From NCBI RefSeq assembly GCF_003515075.1, contig NZ_QWLV01000002.1:248001-312000 (forward strand): a DNA stretch of 64,000 bases, written 5' to 3'. Under the pieces are notes generated by a model. The model saw only the letters and a program-made list of their open reading frames with translations. It searched no databases and was not told the origin of the DNA. This document shows positions 37,049-47,462 of this stretch, one piece after another (within the stretch, counting starts at the first letter, position 1; the number at the start of each line of letters is the position of its first letter). The translations under genes were made by a program, and so were the position numbers. The DNA comes from Sphingomonas gilva. GTDB taxonomy: Bacteria > Pseudomonadota > Alphaproteobacteria > Sphingomonadales > Sphingomonadaceae.

Positions 37049-38311
37049 TTAATAATTGAGCTTGGATGCGGCGAGCAGACGCTGCCACAGCGATAAACCG
37101 CTCGTCCGCGTCACCATCTGATGCGCCGGCGCCAGCGTGCGCAGGTCGACCGGATCGGACGCGGCATAGTAGGCGAGCCCCGCCAGCGTGGCGAAGCCGG
37201 GCCCGGCATGCGCATCGGGCAGCGCCGAAAGCCCGCGCGGCCGCCCGACGCGGACCGGCTGGCCCAGCGACGCCTGCATGTAATCCGCCATGCCCTTCAG
37301 CTCGGCCCCGCCGCCGGTGATCACCACCTGCCGCCCGACCGGGCCGGTGAAGCCAAGCTCGCGCAGCGCCTTGCCGATCTCGCCCGCCAGATGCTCCAGC
37401 CGCTGGCGGATCACCGCGATCAGCTGCGCGCGGGTGATGCGCTGCGGCGCCGCCGCCTCGTCCTCGCTGGAGATCGGCGCGACGTCGATCATGTCGTGAT
37501 TGTCGCGCGGGGACGCGTTGGCGCTGCCGTAGAAGCACTTCATCCGCTCGGCCTGGGTCCGCCTGGTGCCGAAGGCGGAGGCGATGTCGTCGGTGATGTC
37601 CTGCGCGCCCCACGGCACGGTCTGCAGCCCGACCAGCATCCCGCCGGCGAACACCGACACGTTGGTGACGCCCGCGCCCAGCTCGACCAGCGCGACGCCC
37701 AGCTCGCGCTCTTCGTCGGACAGGCAGGCGAGGCCCGTCGCCACCGGCGCCGCGACGATCGACTTCACGTCGAGATGCGCCTGGCGAACGCACATGTCGA
37801 GGTTGCGCAAGGGGCTGCCGTCCGCCGCGACGACATGGATGTCCACCCCCAGCCGATCGGCATGCAGCCCCAGCGGGTTCTTGACGCCGTTCAGCCCGTC
37901 GATGGTGTAGAGCGTCGGGTTGGCGTGCAGCACCATCCGCCCGTCGGGATCGATCGAGTTGCGCCCGGCGAACAGCAGATCCTCGATGTCCGACTGCTCG
38001 ACCCGGTGCCCGCCCAGCTCGACCTCGACCTTGGCGATGTCGCTGACCAGGCCGCCGGCCGAGAAGCTGACCCACACCGTGTCGATGTTGGTGCCCGCGA
38101 TCCGCTCCGCCTGCTCGACCGCCTCGCGCACCGATTGCTCGGTCTGCGCCATGTCGGCGACATAGCCGCGCTTGACGCCGCGGCTCTCGCGCTGGCCGGT
38201 GCCCAGCACCTGCAGCTGGCCGTTCTCCTGCCGATGCGCGATCATCGCGGAGACCTTGCTGGTGCCGATGTCCAGCGCGGTGATCAGATTGTCCGGCGCC
38301 CTTTGTGCCAT
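37049..38311 (-). CDS. ftsA: Cell division protein FtsA
   Basis: A protein of 420 residues, actin-like ATPase that tethers FtsZ to the membrane. ITALDIGTSKVSAMIAHR is the first phosphate-binding loop. The 1C subdomain region (VSFSAGGLVSDIAKVEVEL) and the second phosphate motif GAGVTNVSVFAGG are visible. The C-terminus SGLSLWQRLLAASKLNY is an amphipathic membrane-targeting helix. It begins 4 bp after the ftsQ stop. Confidence 0.97.
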   Translation of the reverse strand: MAQRAPDNLITALDIGTSKVSAMIAHRQENGQLQVLGTGQRESRGVKRGYVADMAQTEQSVREAVEQAERIAGTNIDTVWVSFSAGGLVSDIAKVEVELGGHRVEQSDIEDLLFAGRNSIDPDGRMVLHANPTLYTIDGLNGVKNPLGLHADRLGVDIHVVAADGSPLRNLDMCVRQAHLDVKSIVAAPVATGLACLSDEERELGVALVELGAGVTNVSVFAGGMLVGLQTVPWGAQDITDDIASAFGTRRTQAERMKCFYGSANASPRDNHDMIDVAPISSEDEAAAPQRITRAQLIAVIRQRLEHLAGEIGKALRELGFTGPVGRQVVITGGGAELKGMADYMQASLGQPVRVGRPRGLSALPDAHAGPGFATLAGLAYYAASDPVDLRTLAPAHQMVTRTSGLSLWQRLLAASKLNY

Positions 38312-38315
38312 CGTC

Positions 38316-39254
38316 CTACCCCTCTGCCCGTTCGGCCGCGGTGGGCGCGTCTGCGCCTTCCCCATTCGCCGCCGGTTTCCTGCCCATGCCGCGCGGCACG
38401 CGCACGACGAACTTGGCCGGATCACGCATGTCGAAGCGCACGAAGCCGCGCCCCAGCAGCCGGTCCATCCCGTCCATCCGCGCGAAGCGCACCAGCGCCG
38501 CCGCCGCTTCCTTCTCGCCCTGCGGCAGCGCCAGCACCTCGCCCGACTGGAAGCGCAGGTCCCAGCGGCGGTTGCCCACCCAGGTCGCGCCCGCCAGCAT
38601 CGGGTCGAGCGCGGGCGCGGCCTTCATCAGCTCGTTCAAGCCGGCGATCTGCCGGTTGGCGTCGGGGCCGATCACCAGCGGCAGATCGGGCATCTCGTCC
38701 AATGCGATCTGCTCCAGCACCACGCCCTCGGCATCGACCAGCCACAAGGTCTGGTTGTTCTGCCACACCGCGGACGGCGTCCGCTCGACGATGTCGACCA
38801 GCAGCGTGTCGGGCAGCCGCCGCGACACGCGCGCGTCGGCGATCCAGCCGTAATCGAGCAGCCGGTCGCGCACCTTGTCGAGATCGACCAGCGGCATCGC
38901 CATGGAGTGCTGGTCGAGCGCGATGGCATAGACCGTCAGCCGCTCCATCCGGTCGATGCCGGTCACCTCGACCCGCTCGACCTCGAAGCCCGCGCGGCCG
39001 ATCGCCTCGGCGACGCCGACCCCCGCCGCCTGCGGCACGCCGAACGCGCTCGCCACGGCCACGCCGCCGATCGCGACCGTGCCGACGATCGCGCCGGTCG
39101 CGATCCGCCGCAGCGTGGCGACGCTGACGGGCAGATGGTCCATCGCGCGGTCGATCAGCGAGCGTTTCCTGAGCGCGCGGCTGTTCGACTTCTTCACCGT
39201 CTTGCGCGGGCTGCCACCGCGCTTGATCCGCGACGATTGCGCTCCCCGGCTCAC
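38316..39254 (-). CDS. ftsQ: Divisome protein FtsQ
   Basis: A protein of 312 residues from GTG 39252-39254, overlapping the ddl stop (GTGA). The N-terminus is basic and cytoplasmic (RGGSPRKTVKKSNSRALRKRS); one span follows (RIATGAIVGTVAIGGVAVASAF). The POTRA domain (FEVERVEVTGIDRMERLTVYAIA) and the beta domain (PDTLLVDIVERTPSAVWQNNQTLWLVDAEGVVL) come next. FtsQ links FtsZ-ring and late divisome proteins. An Ala/Glu-rich tail ends the protein. Confidence 0.95.
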   Translation of the reverse strand: MSRGAQSSRIKRGGSPRKTVKKSNSRALRKRSLIDRAMDHLPVSVATLRRIATGAIVGTVAIGGVAVASAFGVPQAAGVGVAEAIGRAGFEVERVEVTGIDRMERLTVYAIALDQHSMAMPLVDLDKVRDRLLDYGWIADARVSRRLPDTLLVDIVERTPSAVWQNNQTLWLVDAEGVVLEQIALDEMPDLPLVIGPDANRQIAGLNELMKAAPALDPMLAGATWVGNRRWDLRFQSGEVLALPQGEKEAAAALVRFARMDGMDRLLGRGFVRFDMRDPAKFVVRVPRGMGRKPAANGEGADAPTAAERAEG

Positions 39255-40171
39255 AGCGCCTCCTCGACGATCCACTGGACCAGCTCGGCATAGCTCATGC
39301 CCACGGCCTTCGCCTGCTCGGGCACCAGGCTGAGCGGCGTCATGCCCGGCTGGGTGTTGACCTCCAGCAGGAACAATCCGTCGGCCCCCATATTGTCGTC
39401 CCAGCGGAAATCGGACCGCGACGCGCCCTTGCAGCCCAGCAGCCGATGCGATTCCACCGCCAGCTCCATGCACGCCCGCGCGATCTCCTCGGGCACCTCG
39501 GCCGGGCAGACATGCTCGGTCAGCCCCTCGGTATATTTGGCGTCGTAGTCGTAGAAGCCGTTCCTGGGCTTCAGTTCGGTCACGCCCAGCGCGCGGTCGC
39601 CCAGCACCGCGACGGTCAGCTCGCGCCCGCGGATGAACGGCTCGGCGAGCAGCTCGTCGAACTCGCTCCACGGCCCGATCGCGCTCCGCATGATCGGATT
39701 GCCGTAATTGCCTTCCTCGGTGACGATGGCGACGCCGACCGAAGACCCCTCGTTGACGGGTTTGAGCACATAGGGCCGCGCCATCGGGTCGCGCTCGAAC
39801 AGCCCTTCGGACCTGACGATATGCCCGCCGGGCATCGGGATGCCGTGCGGCACCAGCGCCTGCTTGGTCAGCTGCTTGTCGATCGCGATGACCGAGGTGA
39901 CCATCCCCGAATGGGTGTAGCGGAGGCCCATCAGGTCGAGCATCCCCTGCACCGATCCGTCCTCGCCGGGCGTTCCGTGCAGCGCGTTGAACACCAGGTC
40001 GGGCCTGGCGTCCGCCAGCCGCGCCGCGACGTCATGCCCCATGTCGATCCGCGTCACCCGGTGGCCGAGCGATTCCAGCGCATCGGCCACCCCCGCGCCC
40101 GACATCAGCGAAACCTCCCGCTCCGCCGACCATCCGCCCATCAGGACAACGATGTTGAGGGATTCAACCAT
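39251..40171 (-). CDS. ddl: D-alanine--D-alanine ligase
   Basis: A protein of 306 residues; the start at ATG 40169-40171 gives MVESLNIVVLMGGWSAEREVSLMSG. ATP-grasp features are visible: PYVLKPVNEGSSVGV, GASRSDFRWD, LEVNTQPGMTPLSLVPEQAK. It joins two D-Ala for the MurF substrate. Its Shine-Dalgarno site, GGGGAGGA ending 3 bases before the ATG, is the edge of the family B repeat that fills the gap to murB. Confidence 0.97.
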   Translation of the reverse strand: MVESLNIVVLMGGWSAEREVSLMSGAGVADALESLGHRVTRIDMGHDVAARLADARPDLVFNALHGTPGEDGSVQGMLDLMGLRYTHSGMVTSVIAIDKQLTKQALVPHGIPMPGGHIVRSEGLFERDPMARPYVLKPVNEGSSVGVAIVTEEGNYGNPIMRSAIGPWSEFDELLAEPFIRGRELTVAVLGDRALGVTELKPRNGFYDYDAKYTEGLTEHVCPAEVPEEIARACMELAVESHRLLGCKGASRSDFRWDDNMGADGLFLLEVNTQPGMTPLSLVPEQAKAVGMSYAELVQWIVEEAL

Positions 40172-40173
40172 AA

Positions 40174-40316
40174 ATCCTCCCCATGCGAAGCAGGGGGAGG
40201 GGGACCGTTCGCCGAAGGCGAATGGTGGAGGGGGCAAGCCGCAAACGAAGCGCTCGTGGCGCTCCCCCTCCACCGTCCTGCGGACGGTCCCCCTCCTCCG
40301 CTTCGCGAGGGAGGAT
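40174..40316. repeat. Palindromic repeat, family B copy 3, between murB and ddl
   Basis: About 143 bp of the same GGAGGGGGACC/GGTGGAGGGGG inverted design as copies at 26337 and 29517. It lies inside the leftward dcw unit, in the 162-bp gap between the murB stop and the ddl start. Its right end supplies the ddl ribosome binding site. Confidence 0.8.
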
Positions 40317-40333
40317 CTGAAAGGTCCGCTCAC

Positions 40334-41248
40334 TCACTTCACCACTCCAACCCGCTGGATTTCCCACTCCAGCTCGATCCCGGATTTCGCCTTCACCGCC
40401 GCGCGCACCTCCTCGCCCAGCGCCTCGATGTCCGCGCTCGTCGCCGACCCCAGGTTGAGCAGGAAGTTGCAATGCTTCTCGCTCACCTGCGCGTCGCCGC
40501 GGCGCAAGCCCCGGCAGCCGGCCTCGTCGATCAGCCGCCACGCCTTGTCGAAGGGCGGGTTCTTGAAGGTCGAACCACCGGTGCGCGACCGCAGCGGCTG
40601 CGAGGCTTCGCGCTCGGCGGCGATGCGGTCCATCTCGGCGCCGATCGCCGCCGGCTCGCCCGGCACGCCCTCGAACAGCGCCTCGACCACCACCGCGCCC
40701 CTGGGCAGCAGCGAATGGCGATAGCTGTAGCCGAGTTCCTTCGCCGCCCAGGTCTCGATCCGGCCGTCGCGCAATACGATCGTCGCCTCGACCAATATAT
40801 CGCTTGCGTCGCGGCCATAGGCGCCCGCGTTCATCCGCACCGCGCCGCCGACCGTGCCGGGAATCCCGCGCAGGAACTCGAGCCCCGCGATCCCCGCATC
40901 GCGCGCCGCGCTGGCGACGGAGATGCCCATCGCCGCCGCGCCAGCGCGCACCCGCCAAAGACCCTTGGTGCCCGGCTCGACCGAGACCTTGGCCATCGCC
41001 TTGGGCAAGCGCACCACGACGCCCGGCACGCCACCATCGCGGACGATCAGGTTCGATCCCACGCCCACCGGCAGCACCGGCGTTTCGGGATCGAGCCCGG
41101 CCATGAACACCGAAAGATCGCGCACATCGGCGGGCCGCACCAGCCATTCGGCCGGCCCGCCGGTCCTGAACCAGATGAAGTCGGCGAGCTTCCCCTCATG
41201 CTCGGCCGATCCGCGCAGCGGCGGCAGGGCGGTGCAGACCGCGCTCAT
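40334..41248 (-). CDS. murB: UDP-N-acetylmuramate dehydrogenase
   Basis: A protein of 304 residues starting at ATG 41246-41248, overlapping murC by 4 bases. It reduces UDP-GlcNAc enolpyruvate to UDP-MurNAc with FAD and NADPH. FAD-binding features: [39 protein letters not shown] and the [18 protein letters not shown] signature. The catalytic Ser is in GGSTFKNPP, and the C-terminal catalytic Glu is in [14 protein letters not shown]. It lacks the type I insertion, as usual in alphaproteobacteria. Confidence 0.97.
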   Translation of the reverse strand: MSAVCTALPPLRGSAEHEGKLADFIWFRTGGPAEWLVRPADVRDLSVFMAGLDPETPVLPVGVGSNLIVRDGGVPGVVVRLPKAMAKVSVEPGTKGLWRVRAGAAAMGISVASAARDAGIAGLEFLRGIPGTVGGAVRMNAGAYGRDASDILVEATIVLRDGRIETWAAKELGYSYRHSLLPRGAVVVEALFEGVPGEPAAIGAEMDRIAAEREASQPLRSRTGGSTFKNPPFDKAWRLIDEAGCRGLRRGDAQVSEKHCNFLLNLGSATSADIEALGEEVRAAVKAKSGIELEWEIQRVGVVK

Positions 41249-42654
41249 CCCCGCTTCTCCCGGATCGCGTCGGCCAGCCCGGCCGCCCATTTGGTGATGT
41301 CGCCCGCCCCCAGGCAGACGACGATATCGCCCTCGCGCGCCTCGTTCGCCAGCGCGCCGGCCAGCAGGTCGGCGCCCGCGACGGTCATCGCCGCACGGTG
41401 ACCGCGCTGGCGAAGGCCCTGCGCCAGGGCCTCCGAATGTACGCCTGCGATCGGCGCCTCGCCCGCGGCATAGACCGGCGCGACATAGACCAGGTCGGCG
41501 TCGTTGAACGCCTGCTGGAAATCGTCCATCAAATCGCCCAGCCGCGAATAGCGGTGCGGCTGCACCACCGCGATCACCCGGCCTACAGCGCCCTCGCGCG
41601 CCGCCGCCAGCACCGCGCGGATCTCGACCGGATGGTGGCCGTAATCGTCGATGATGGTGACGCCGTCGACCTCGCCCACCTTGGTGAAGCGCCGCTTGAC
41701 CCCGCCGAACGCGGAAAAGCCGCGCTGGATGGTGGCATCGTCCAGCCCCATCTCGATCGCCACGCCGATCGCGGCGAGCGCGTTTTGCACATTGTGCCGG
41801 CCGGGCATGGGCAGCGTCACGCCCTCGATCCGCCGCACCCCGCCGTCGCGCTCGCGCACCACCACGTCGAAGCGGTTGCCGCCGGGCACCGGCGTCACAT
41901 TCTCGCCGCGCACGTCCGCCTGCGCCGAAAAGCCGTAGGTCACGATCCGGCGATCCCGAACGCGGGGAAGGATCGCCTGCACCTGCGCATGGTCGAGGCA
42001 CAGCAGCGCCGCGCCGTAAAAGGGCACGTTCTCGATGAACTGGACGAAGGCGTCCTTCACCGCATCGAACGAGCCATAATGGTCAAGATGCTCGGGATCG
42101 ATGTTGGTCACCACCGCGATCGTGCCGTCCAGCCTCAGGAAGCTGCCGTCGCTCTCGTCTGCCTCGATCACCATCCAGTCGCTGTCGCCCAGCCGCGCGT
42201 TGGAGCCGTAGCTGTTGATGATGCCGCCGTTGATCACGGTGGGATCGACTCCGCCGGCGTCGAGCAAAGCCGCGACCATCGACGTGGTCGTCGTCTTCCC
42301 ATGCGTGCCGGCGACTGCGACCGTCTGCTTCAACCGCATCAGCTCGGCGAGCATCTCGGCGCGGCGGACGACGGGAATGCGCCGCTCCAGCGCCGCCTCG
42401 ACCTCCGGGTTGCCGCGCTTGATCGCGGTGGAGATCACCACCACCGCCGCATCGCCCAGATTGTCCGCCTTGTGGCCGATCGACACGGGTATGCCCTTGG
42501 CGCGCAGCCCCTCGATCGCATAACCCTCGGCGACGTCCGATCCCTGCACGCTATAGCCGAGATTCTTCATTACCTCGGCAATGCCCGACATGCCGATGCC
42601 GCCGATCCCGACGAAGTGGATCGTGCCCAGTTCGGTGGCGAAACGCCGCTTCAT
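41245..42654 (-). CDS. murC: UDP-N-acetylmuramate--L-alanine ligase
   Basis: A protein of 469 residues; start ATG 42652-42654 gives [29 protein letters not shown] with its Rossmann glycine loop. The ATP loop is [35 protein letters not shown] and [18 protein letters not shown] are further MurC marks. It adds L-Ala to UDP-MurNAc. Overlaps murB and murG by 4 bases each. Confidence 0.97.
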   Translation of the reverse strand: MKRRFATELGTIHFVGIGGIGMSGIAEVMKNLGYSVQGSDVAEGYAIEGLRAKGIPVSIGHKADNLGDAAVVVISTAIKRGNPEVEAALERRIPVVRRAEMLAELMRLKQTVAVAGTHGKTTTTSMVAALLDAGGVDPTVINGGIINSYGSNARLGDSDWMVIEADESDGSFLRLDGTIAVVTNIDPEHLDHYGSFDAVKDAFVQFIENVPFYGAALLCLDHAQVQAILPRVRDRRIVTYGFSAQADVRGENVTPVPGGNRFDVVVRERDGGVRRIEGVTLPMPGRHNVQNALAAIGVAIEMGLDDATIQRGFSAFGGVKRRFTKVGEVDGVTIIDDYGHHPVEIRAVLAAAREGAVGRVIAVVQPHRYSRLGDLMDDFQQAFNDADLVYVAPVYAAGEAPIAGVHSEALAQGLRQRGHRAAMTVAGADLLAGALANEAREGDIVVCLGAGDITKWAAGLADAIREKRG

Positions 42655-43817
42655 GCCGCCGCTCCTGCCGGCCGCAGCCCCGGCGGCAGCCCCGCCTTGG
42701 CGCGTGAGGGCCCGACCATCGCACGCGGCGGGTTCAGGCTTTCGACCAGATCGGCCAGATCGCGCGCGGCATCGGGCCGCCCGCACGACAGCGCGCGCTT
42801 GGCCGCATTCTCCAGCGCGGCGGGATCGAGTCCCAGCTTCTGCATCTGCTTGGCGAGTTCCTTGGGGGTGAAGCGGTCCTGCCGGATCATCCGCGCGCCG
42901 CCCGCCGACACCATCTCGCGCACATTGGCGGTCTGGTGATCGTCGGTCGAGCTCGGCAGCGGCACCAGTATCGCCGGGCGGCCCGCCGCGGTCAGCTCCG
43001 ATATCGTCGACGCCCCCGCGCGCGCGATGACGAGGTGCGCGAAGCCCAGCTTCTCGGGCAAATCGGGCAGATAGGTCGCCAGCTCCGCCGGAATCTCATG
43101 CGCGGCATATTTGGCGCGCGCCTTCTCGATATCCTCGGGCCGCGCCTGGTGGACGACCTGCAAGCGCCGCCGGAACGCGACGGGCAGCATGGCGAGCCCG
43201 TCGGGCACCACGTCGGAGAGCACGCTCGCGCCCTGGCTGCCGCCGGTCACCAGCACGCGGAACACGCCGTCCTCGCTGATCGGCGGATAGCCCCGGCTGG
43301 CGAGGTCGATCACTTCCTGGCGCACCGGATTGCCGACCAGATGCACCTTGCCGCGATGCTTCTCCGCCAGCCGTTCGATGTTCGGATAGGAGGTGGCGAT
43401 CGCCGCGACCTTGCCCGCGACCAGCCGGTTGACCCGCCCCAGCACCGCATTCTGCTCGTGCACCGCCGCCGGAATCTTGGCCGCGAACGCCGCCAGCAGC
43501 GCTGGCATCGCCGGATAGCCGCCGAAGCCGATCACCGCCTCGGGCCGGAAGGTCTCGAACAGCCTGAGGGTCATCGCCCGCCCGGTCCAGATGTTCCTGA
43601 CCGCGCGGCCCCAGCCGATCGGCCCGCCCTCCAGCCGTCCGCTCGGCAGCACATGCGTCTGCACGCCGTCGAACAGCCCCGGAAAGCGCACCCCGCGCGC
43701 ATCGGAGATCAGCGCGACGCGGTGCCCGCGCGCCATCAGCTCGGCGGCGAGCGCGGCGGCGGGAACCATGTGCCCCCCGGTGCCGCCGGCGGCGAGAACG
43801 AAGTGACGCTCCGTCAT
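42651..43817 (-). CDS. murG: Lipid II synthase glycosyltransferase MurG
   Basis: A protein of 388 residues from ATG 43815-43817. The two-domain GT-B enzyme transfers GlcNAc to lipid I on the cytoplasmic face. [22 protein letters not shown] is the first glycine-rich loop; [31 protein letters not shown] and [35 protein letters not shown], the UDP-GlcNAc site, follow. The C-terminus has a short Pro/Ala-rich tail. Overlaps ftsW by 4 bases. Confidence 0.97.
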   Translation of the reverse strand: MTERHFVLAAGGTGGHMVPAAALAAELMARGHRVALISDARGVRFPGLFDGVQTHVLPSGRLEGGPIGWGRAVRNIWTGRAMTLRLFETFRPEAVIGFGGYPAMPALLAAFAAKIPAAVHEQNAVLGRVNRLVAGKVAAIATSYPNIERLAEKHRGKVHLVGNPVRQEVIDLASRGYPPISEDGVFRVLVTGGSQGASVLSDVVPDGLAMLPVAFRRRLQVVHQARPEDIEKARAKYAAHEIPAELATYLPDLPEKLGFAHLVIARAGASTISELTAAGRPAILVPLPSSTDDHQTANVREMVSAGGARMIRQDRFTPKELAKQMQKLGLDPAALENAAKRALSCGRPDAARDLADLVESLNPPRAMVGPSRAKAGLPPGLRPAGAAA

Positions 43818-45034
43818 CGTCCGCTCCACCGGATGATGTAGGGCGACTTGTTGAGGTACGGGTTGCGCCGCGTGAAGGCGAGCAGCAGCCCCATCCCCAT
43901 CGACAGCGCGATCATCGACGATCCGCCATAGCTGATGAACGGCAGCGTCATCCCCTTCGATGGCGCGATCTGGACGTTGACGGCCATGTTGATGAACGCC
44001 TGCAGCCCGAATTGCACGGCGAGCCCGGCGGCGGCGAGCAGCTTGAACTCGTCCTGTTCGTCCAGCAGCTTCAGGAACACCCGCACGACGATCGCCAGGA
44101 ACACCAGGGCGACGCCCATGCAGGCGATCAGGCCGAATTCCTCGCCGATCACGCTGAAGACATAGTCGGTATGCGCCTCGGGCAGGCGGAACTTGGCCTC
44201 GCCGCCGCCGGGGCCGGAGCCGAGCAGGCCGCCCGCGGTGATCGTCGCGTGCGCCATGTCGGTCTGATAGGTGTCGCCCTCGCTGAACAGGAAGCCGTCG
44301 ATGCGCAGCCGCGCGGTGTCGTAGAACAGATAGGCGCAGACGAGCCCCGCCACCGCCATCCCGCCCAGCGCGCCGACGAACTTCATCGACGTGCCGGAGA
44401 TGATCAGCAGCGTCACCCACAGCGCCAGGAAGATCACCGTCTGCCCCAGATCGGGCTGCTTCATCAGCGCCGCGGCGAGGATCAGCGTCATTGCGCCGGT
44501 GATCGGCACCACCGGCAATGTGCGGTCGGTCGCGCGCAGCGACAGGATCCAGGCCATGGCGATGACGTAGAGCGGCTTCAGGAACTCGGACGGCTGGAAT
44601 TGCGAGATGCCGACGCCGATCCAGCGCTTCGCCCCGTTCACCTCGACGCCGATGATCGGCGTGAGGATCAGCAGGATGGAGAAGAACGCCGCGCCCATCA
44701 GCGCCGCGCGCCTGGCGAGCGTGATCGGCAGCATCGACACGGCGAGCATCACCGGCAGCGACACCGCCACCCACATCAGCTGCTTCCAGAAGAAGGTCAG
44801 CGGCGCGAAGGTCACCGATCCGCCAGAATAGCGCTGGGCGGAGGCGGGCGAGGCGGCGGCGACCGAGACCAGCCCGATCGCGATCAGCAGCAGCACCAGC
44901 AACAGCAGCACGCGGTCGATCTCCCAGAACCAACGGCCCACCGCGGTCTGTTCGGACCGGCCCAGCCAGCGGTCGATCTTCGCCTGGAATCGGGTCGGCG
45001 TCCGGCCGGCTCCGTATGTCTCCGTCGTCGTCAC
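43814..45034 (-). CDS. ftsW: Peptidoglycan glycosyltransferase FtsW (SEDS family)
   Basis: A protein of 406 residues starting at GTG 45032-45034, overlapping the murD stop (GTGA). Ten or so membrane spans. SEDS motifs are present: GAKRWIGVGISQFQPSEFLKPLYVIAMAW, KQPDLGQTVIFLALW, FSVIGEEFGLIACMGV and PFISYGGSSMIALSMGMGLLL. It polymerises septal glycan from lipid II with FtsI. Cytoplasmic N-terminus carries FQAKIDRWLGRSEQT. Confidence 0.97.
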   Translation of the reverse strand: MTTTETYGAGRTPTRFQAKIDRWLGRSEQTAVGRWFWEIDRVLLLLVLLLIAIGLVSVAAASPASAQRYSGGSVTFAPLTFFWKQLMWVAVSLPVMLAVSMLPITLARRAALMGAAFFSILLILTPIIGVEVNGAKRWIGVGISQFQPSEFLKPLYVIAMAWILSLRATDRTLPVVPITGAMTLILAAALMKQPDLGQTVIFLALWVTLLIISGTSMKFVGALGGMAVAGLVCAYLFYDTARLRIDGFLFSEGDTYQTDMAHATITAGGLLGSGPGGGEAKFRLPEAHTDYVFSVIGEEFGLIACMGVALVFLAIVVRVFLKLLDEQDEFKLLAAAGLAVQFGLQAFINMAVNVQIAPSKGMTLPFISYGGSSMIALSMGMGLLLAFTRRNPYLNKSPYIIRWSGR

Positions 45035-46395
45035 AGCGCCCCCACCGCCTGTCTGAATGCCTCGCCCCGCGCCTCATAGTCGCGGAACTGGTCGAACGAG
45101 GCGCAGGCCGGCGACAGCATCACCGTCTCGCCCGGCCGCGCGCGCGCGGCGGCGCGACGCACCGCCTCGTCCAGCACGCCGCATTCCTCCACCATCGCCA
45201 CCTGCCCCTCCAGCAACCCCGCGAACATCGCGCCCGCATCGCCGATCGTATAGGCGGCGCGGACATGGTCGTAATAGGGGGCGCAGGCGTCGAGCTCGTC
45301 GGTCTTCGCCTGCCCGCCCAATATCCAGTGGATCGCCGGAAACGCCGCCAGCGCCGGCGCGGTAGAGGTCGGGTTGGTCGCCTTGCTGTCGTTGACGAAC
45401 AGCACGCCGCCCTTCTCCGCCACCCGCTCCATCCGGTGCGGCAGGCCGGGAAAGCTCTCCAGCGCGCGATCGACGGCGGCCTGGTCGATCCCCAGATGCC
45501 GCGCCACAGCGATCGCGGCGAGCGCGTTCTGCGCGTTGTGCGGCCCCTGCAACGCCGGCCAGCGCGACTGATCCATGCACGCCCCCGCCGAAATCCTGTC
45601 CGCGCCCTTGCGCCCCCGCGCGATCGCATAGGATGGCGCATCGTCGATCGCGATCACCGCCGCATGCTCCGGCGATTGCATCGCGAACAGCCGCGCCTTG
45701 GACGCCGCATAGGCCTCGAACCCGTCATAGCGGTCGAGATGGTCGGGGGTGATGTTGAGCAGCACCGCGACGTCGCAGTCGAGGCTGTAGGTCAGGTCGA
45801 TCTGGTAGCTCGACAGCTCCAGCACATAGACCCCGCCTTCGGGCAGCGGCTCCTGCGCCAGGATCGGCAGCCCGATATTCCCCCCCATCCGCGTCGGCAG
45901 CCCCGCCGTCTCGCAGATATGCGCGACGAGCGCGGTGGTGGTGGACTTGCCGTTGGTCCCGGTGATGCCGACCACCCTGTGCGGCGGGAGTTGGGCGCGA
46001 GCCTGCGCGAACAGCTCGATATCGCCGATCAGCGGCGCCCCGAAGCTGACGGCATGCGCGGTAATCGGATGCCGGTTGATGGGAACGCCGGGGGAGACGA
46101 CGACACCAGCGAACCCGGTGAGATCGAGCGAAAGCGGATCGGCAACCAAAGCCCTCTCCCCTTCAGGGGAGAGGGTTGGGAGAGGGGCAGTCACGGGCGA
46201 AAGCGTTTGGAACTGCCCCTCTCCCCGACCCTCTCCCCTGAAGGGGAGAGGGAGTTTGCTCCGCGCCTCCTCCTTGGAATCCCACGCCGCAACCCCCGCC
46301 CCGCTCGCCAGCAGCGCCTCGACCGTCGCGATCCCCGATCGCGCCAGCCCCAGCACCGCGTAGCGCTTCCCCGCCCAGGCGCTGCTCGTGATCAC
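45031..46395 (-). CDS. murD: UDP-N-acetylmuramoylalanine--D-glutamate ligase with a repeat-derived insertion
   Basis: A protein of 454 residues, starting at GTG 46393-46395. The Rossmann start ([32 protein letters not shown]), ATP loop [18 protein letters not shown], the [19 protein letters not shown] segment and [17 protein letters not shown] all match MurD. Between the first domain's second strand and [20 protein letters not shown] sits an extra peptide at about residues 48-82 ([13 protein letters not shown]...PTLSPEGER) encoded by a palindromic repeat. The frame is kept, so the enzyme is probably functional with a surface loop added. It overlaps mraY and ftsW. Confidence 0.95.
   Translation of the reverse strand: MITSSAWAGKRYAVLGLARSGIATVEALLASGAGVAAWDSKEEARSKLPLPFRGEGRGEGQFQTLSPVTAPLPTLSPEGERALVADPLSLDLTGFAGVVVSPGVPINRHPITAHAVSFGAPLIGDIELFAQARAQLPPHRVVGITGTNGKSTTTALVAHICETAGLPTRMGGNIGLPILAQEPLPEGGVYVLELSSYQIDLTYSLDCDVAVLLNITPDHLDRYDGFEAYAASKARLFAMQSPEHAAVIAIDDAPSYAIARGRKGADRISAGACMDQSRWPALQGPHNAQNALAAIAVARHLGIDQAAVDRALESFPGLPHRMERVAEKGGVLFVNDSKATNPTSTAPALAAFPAIHWILGGQAKTDELDACAPYYDHVRAAYTIGDAGAMFAGLLEGQVAMVEECGVLDEAVRRAAARARPGETVMLSPACASFDQFRDYEARGEAFRQAVGAL
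46152..46252. repeat. Palindromic repeat, family C, in frame inside murD
   Basis: Two inverted arms of about 40 bases, nearly identical after reverse complement (one base inserted), around 19 bases. Each arm holds the sub-palindrome CCCTCTCCCC-TTCA-GGGGAGAGGG. About 101 bp, read in frame as roughly 34 codons of murD without a stop. A short relative is the hairpin at 48842-48863. Confidence 0.85.
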
Positions 46396-47462
46396 CTGAG
46401 CTTCAACGTCGACAGGCCGGCGAGCGCCAGCACGAAGGCGATGATCCAGAAGCGGATGACGACGGTCGGCTCGCTCCAGCCCTTCTGCTCGAAATGGTGG
46501 TGGATTGGGGCCATCAGGAATATCCGCTTGCCCGTGCGTTTATAGTAGCCGACCTGGATGATGACGGAGAGGGCCTCGGCGACGAACAGCCCGCCGATGA
46601 TCGCCAGCACGATCTCGTGGTGCACGCTGACCGCGATCACCCCCAGCGCGCCGCCGAGCGCGAGGCTGCCGGTGTCGCCCATGAACACCGCGGCGGGCGG
46701 CGCGTTGAACCACAGAAAGGCGAGGCCCGCGCCGACGATCGCGCCGCAGAAGATGGCGAGATCGCCCGATCCCGGCGTGTGCGGAATGCCCAGATAGCTC
46801 GCATAGATCGCGTTGCCGGCGAGATAGACGATCACCATGAACGCCACCGTCGCGATGATCACCGGCATCGTCGCCAGCCCGTCGAGCCCGTCGGTCAGGT
46901 TCACCGCGTTGCCCGACCCGACGATCACGAACGCGCCGAACACGACGTAGAACCAGCCGAGATCGAGGCTGAAATTGCTGAAGAATGGGACGTAGAGATT
47001 GGTGCCGATCTGCTGCACCAGCACCCAGCTGGCGAAGCCGGCGATGACGAACTCCAGCAGCAGCCGCACCTTGCCCGGTATCCCCCGGTGGCTCGATTTG
47101 GTCACCTTGTCGTGATCGTCGAGGAAGCCGATCGCGCCGAAGCCCAGCGTCACGCACAGGCAAGCCCAGACGAACGGGCTGGAAAGGTCCATCCACAAGA
47201 GCACCGAAAGGCCCAGCGCGGTCAGGATCATCAGCCCGCCCATGGTCGGCGTGCCGCGCTTGGCGAGGTGGGTCTGCGGCCCGTCGTCGCGGATCGGCTG
47301 GCCCTTGCCTTGGCGCACGCGCAGCCAGCCGATGAATTTGGGGCCGATGATCAGCCCGATCAGCAGCGCCGTCGCCACCGCCCCGCCGGTGCGGAACGAC
47401 AGGTAGCGCAGCAGATTGAATATCCCGGGAAAGCCGAGATACTCGGCGAGAAAGTACAGCAT
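46392..47462 (-). CDS. mraY: Phospho-N-acetylmuramoyl-pentapeptide transferase
   Basis: A protein of 356 residues with about ten spans. It makes lipid I. The catalytic loops are visible: [12 protein letters not shown], the [21 protein letters not shown] motif with the Asp residues, and [25 protein letters not shown], plus the [11 protein letters not shown] loop near the C-terminus. It begins immediately after the murF stop (no gap) and overlaps murD by 4 bases. Confidence 0.98.
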   Translation of the reverse strand: MLYFLAEYLGFPGIFNLLRYLSFRTGGAVATALLIGLIIGPKFIGWLRVRQGKGQPIRDDGPQTHLAKRGTPTMGGLMILTALGLSVLLWMDLSSPFVWACLCVTLGFGAIGFLDDHDKVTKSSHRGIPGKVRLLLEFVIAGFASWVLVQQIGTNLYVPFFSNFSLDLGWFYVVFGAFVIVGSGNAVNLTDGLDGLATMPVIIATVAFMVIVYLAGNAIYASYLGIPHTPGSGDLAIFCGAIVGAGLAFLWFNAPPAAVFMGDTGSLALGGALGVIAVSVHHEIVLAIIGGLFVAEALSVIIQVGYYKRTGKRIFLMAPIHHHFEQKGWSEPTVVIRFWIIAFVLALAGLSTLKLR

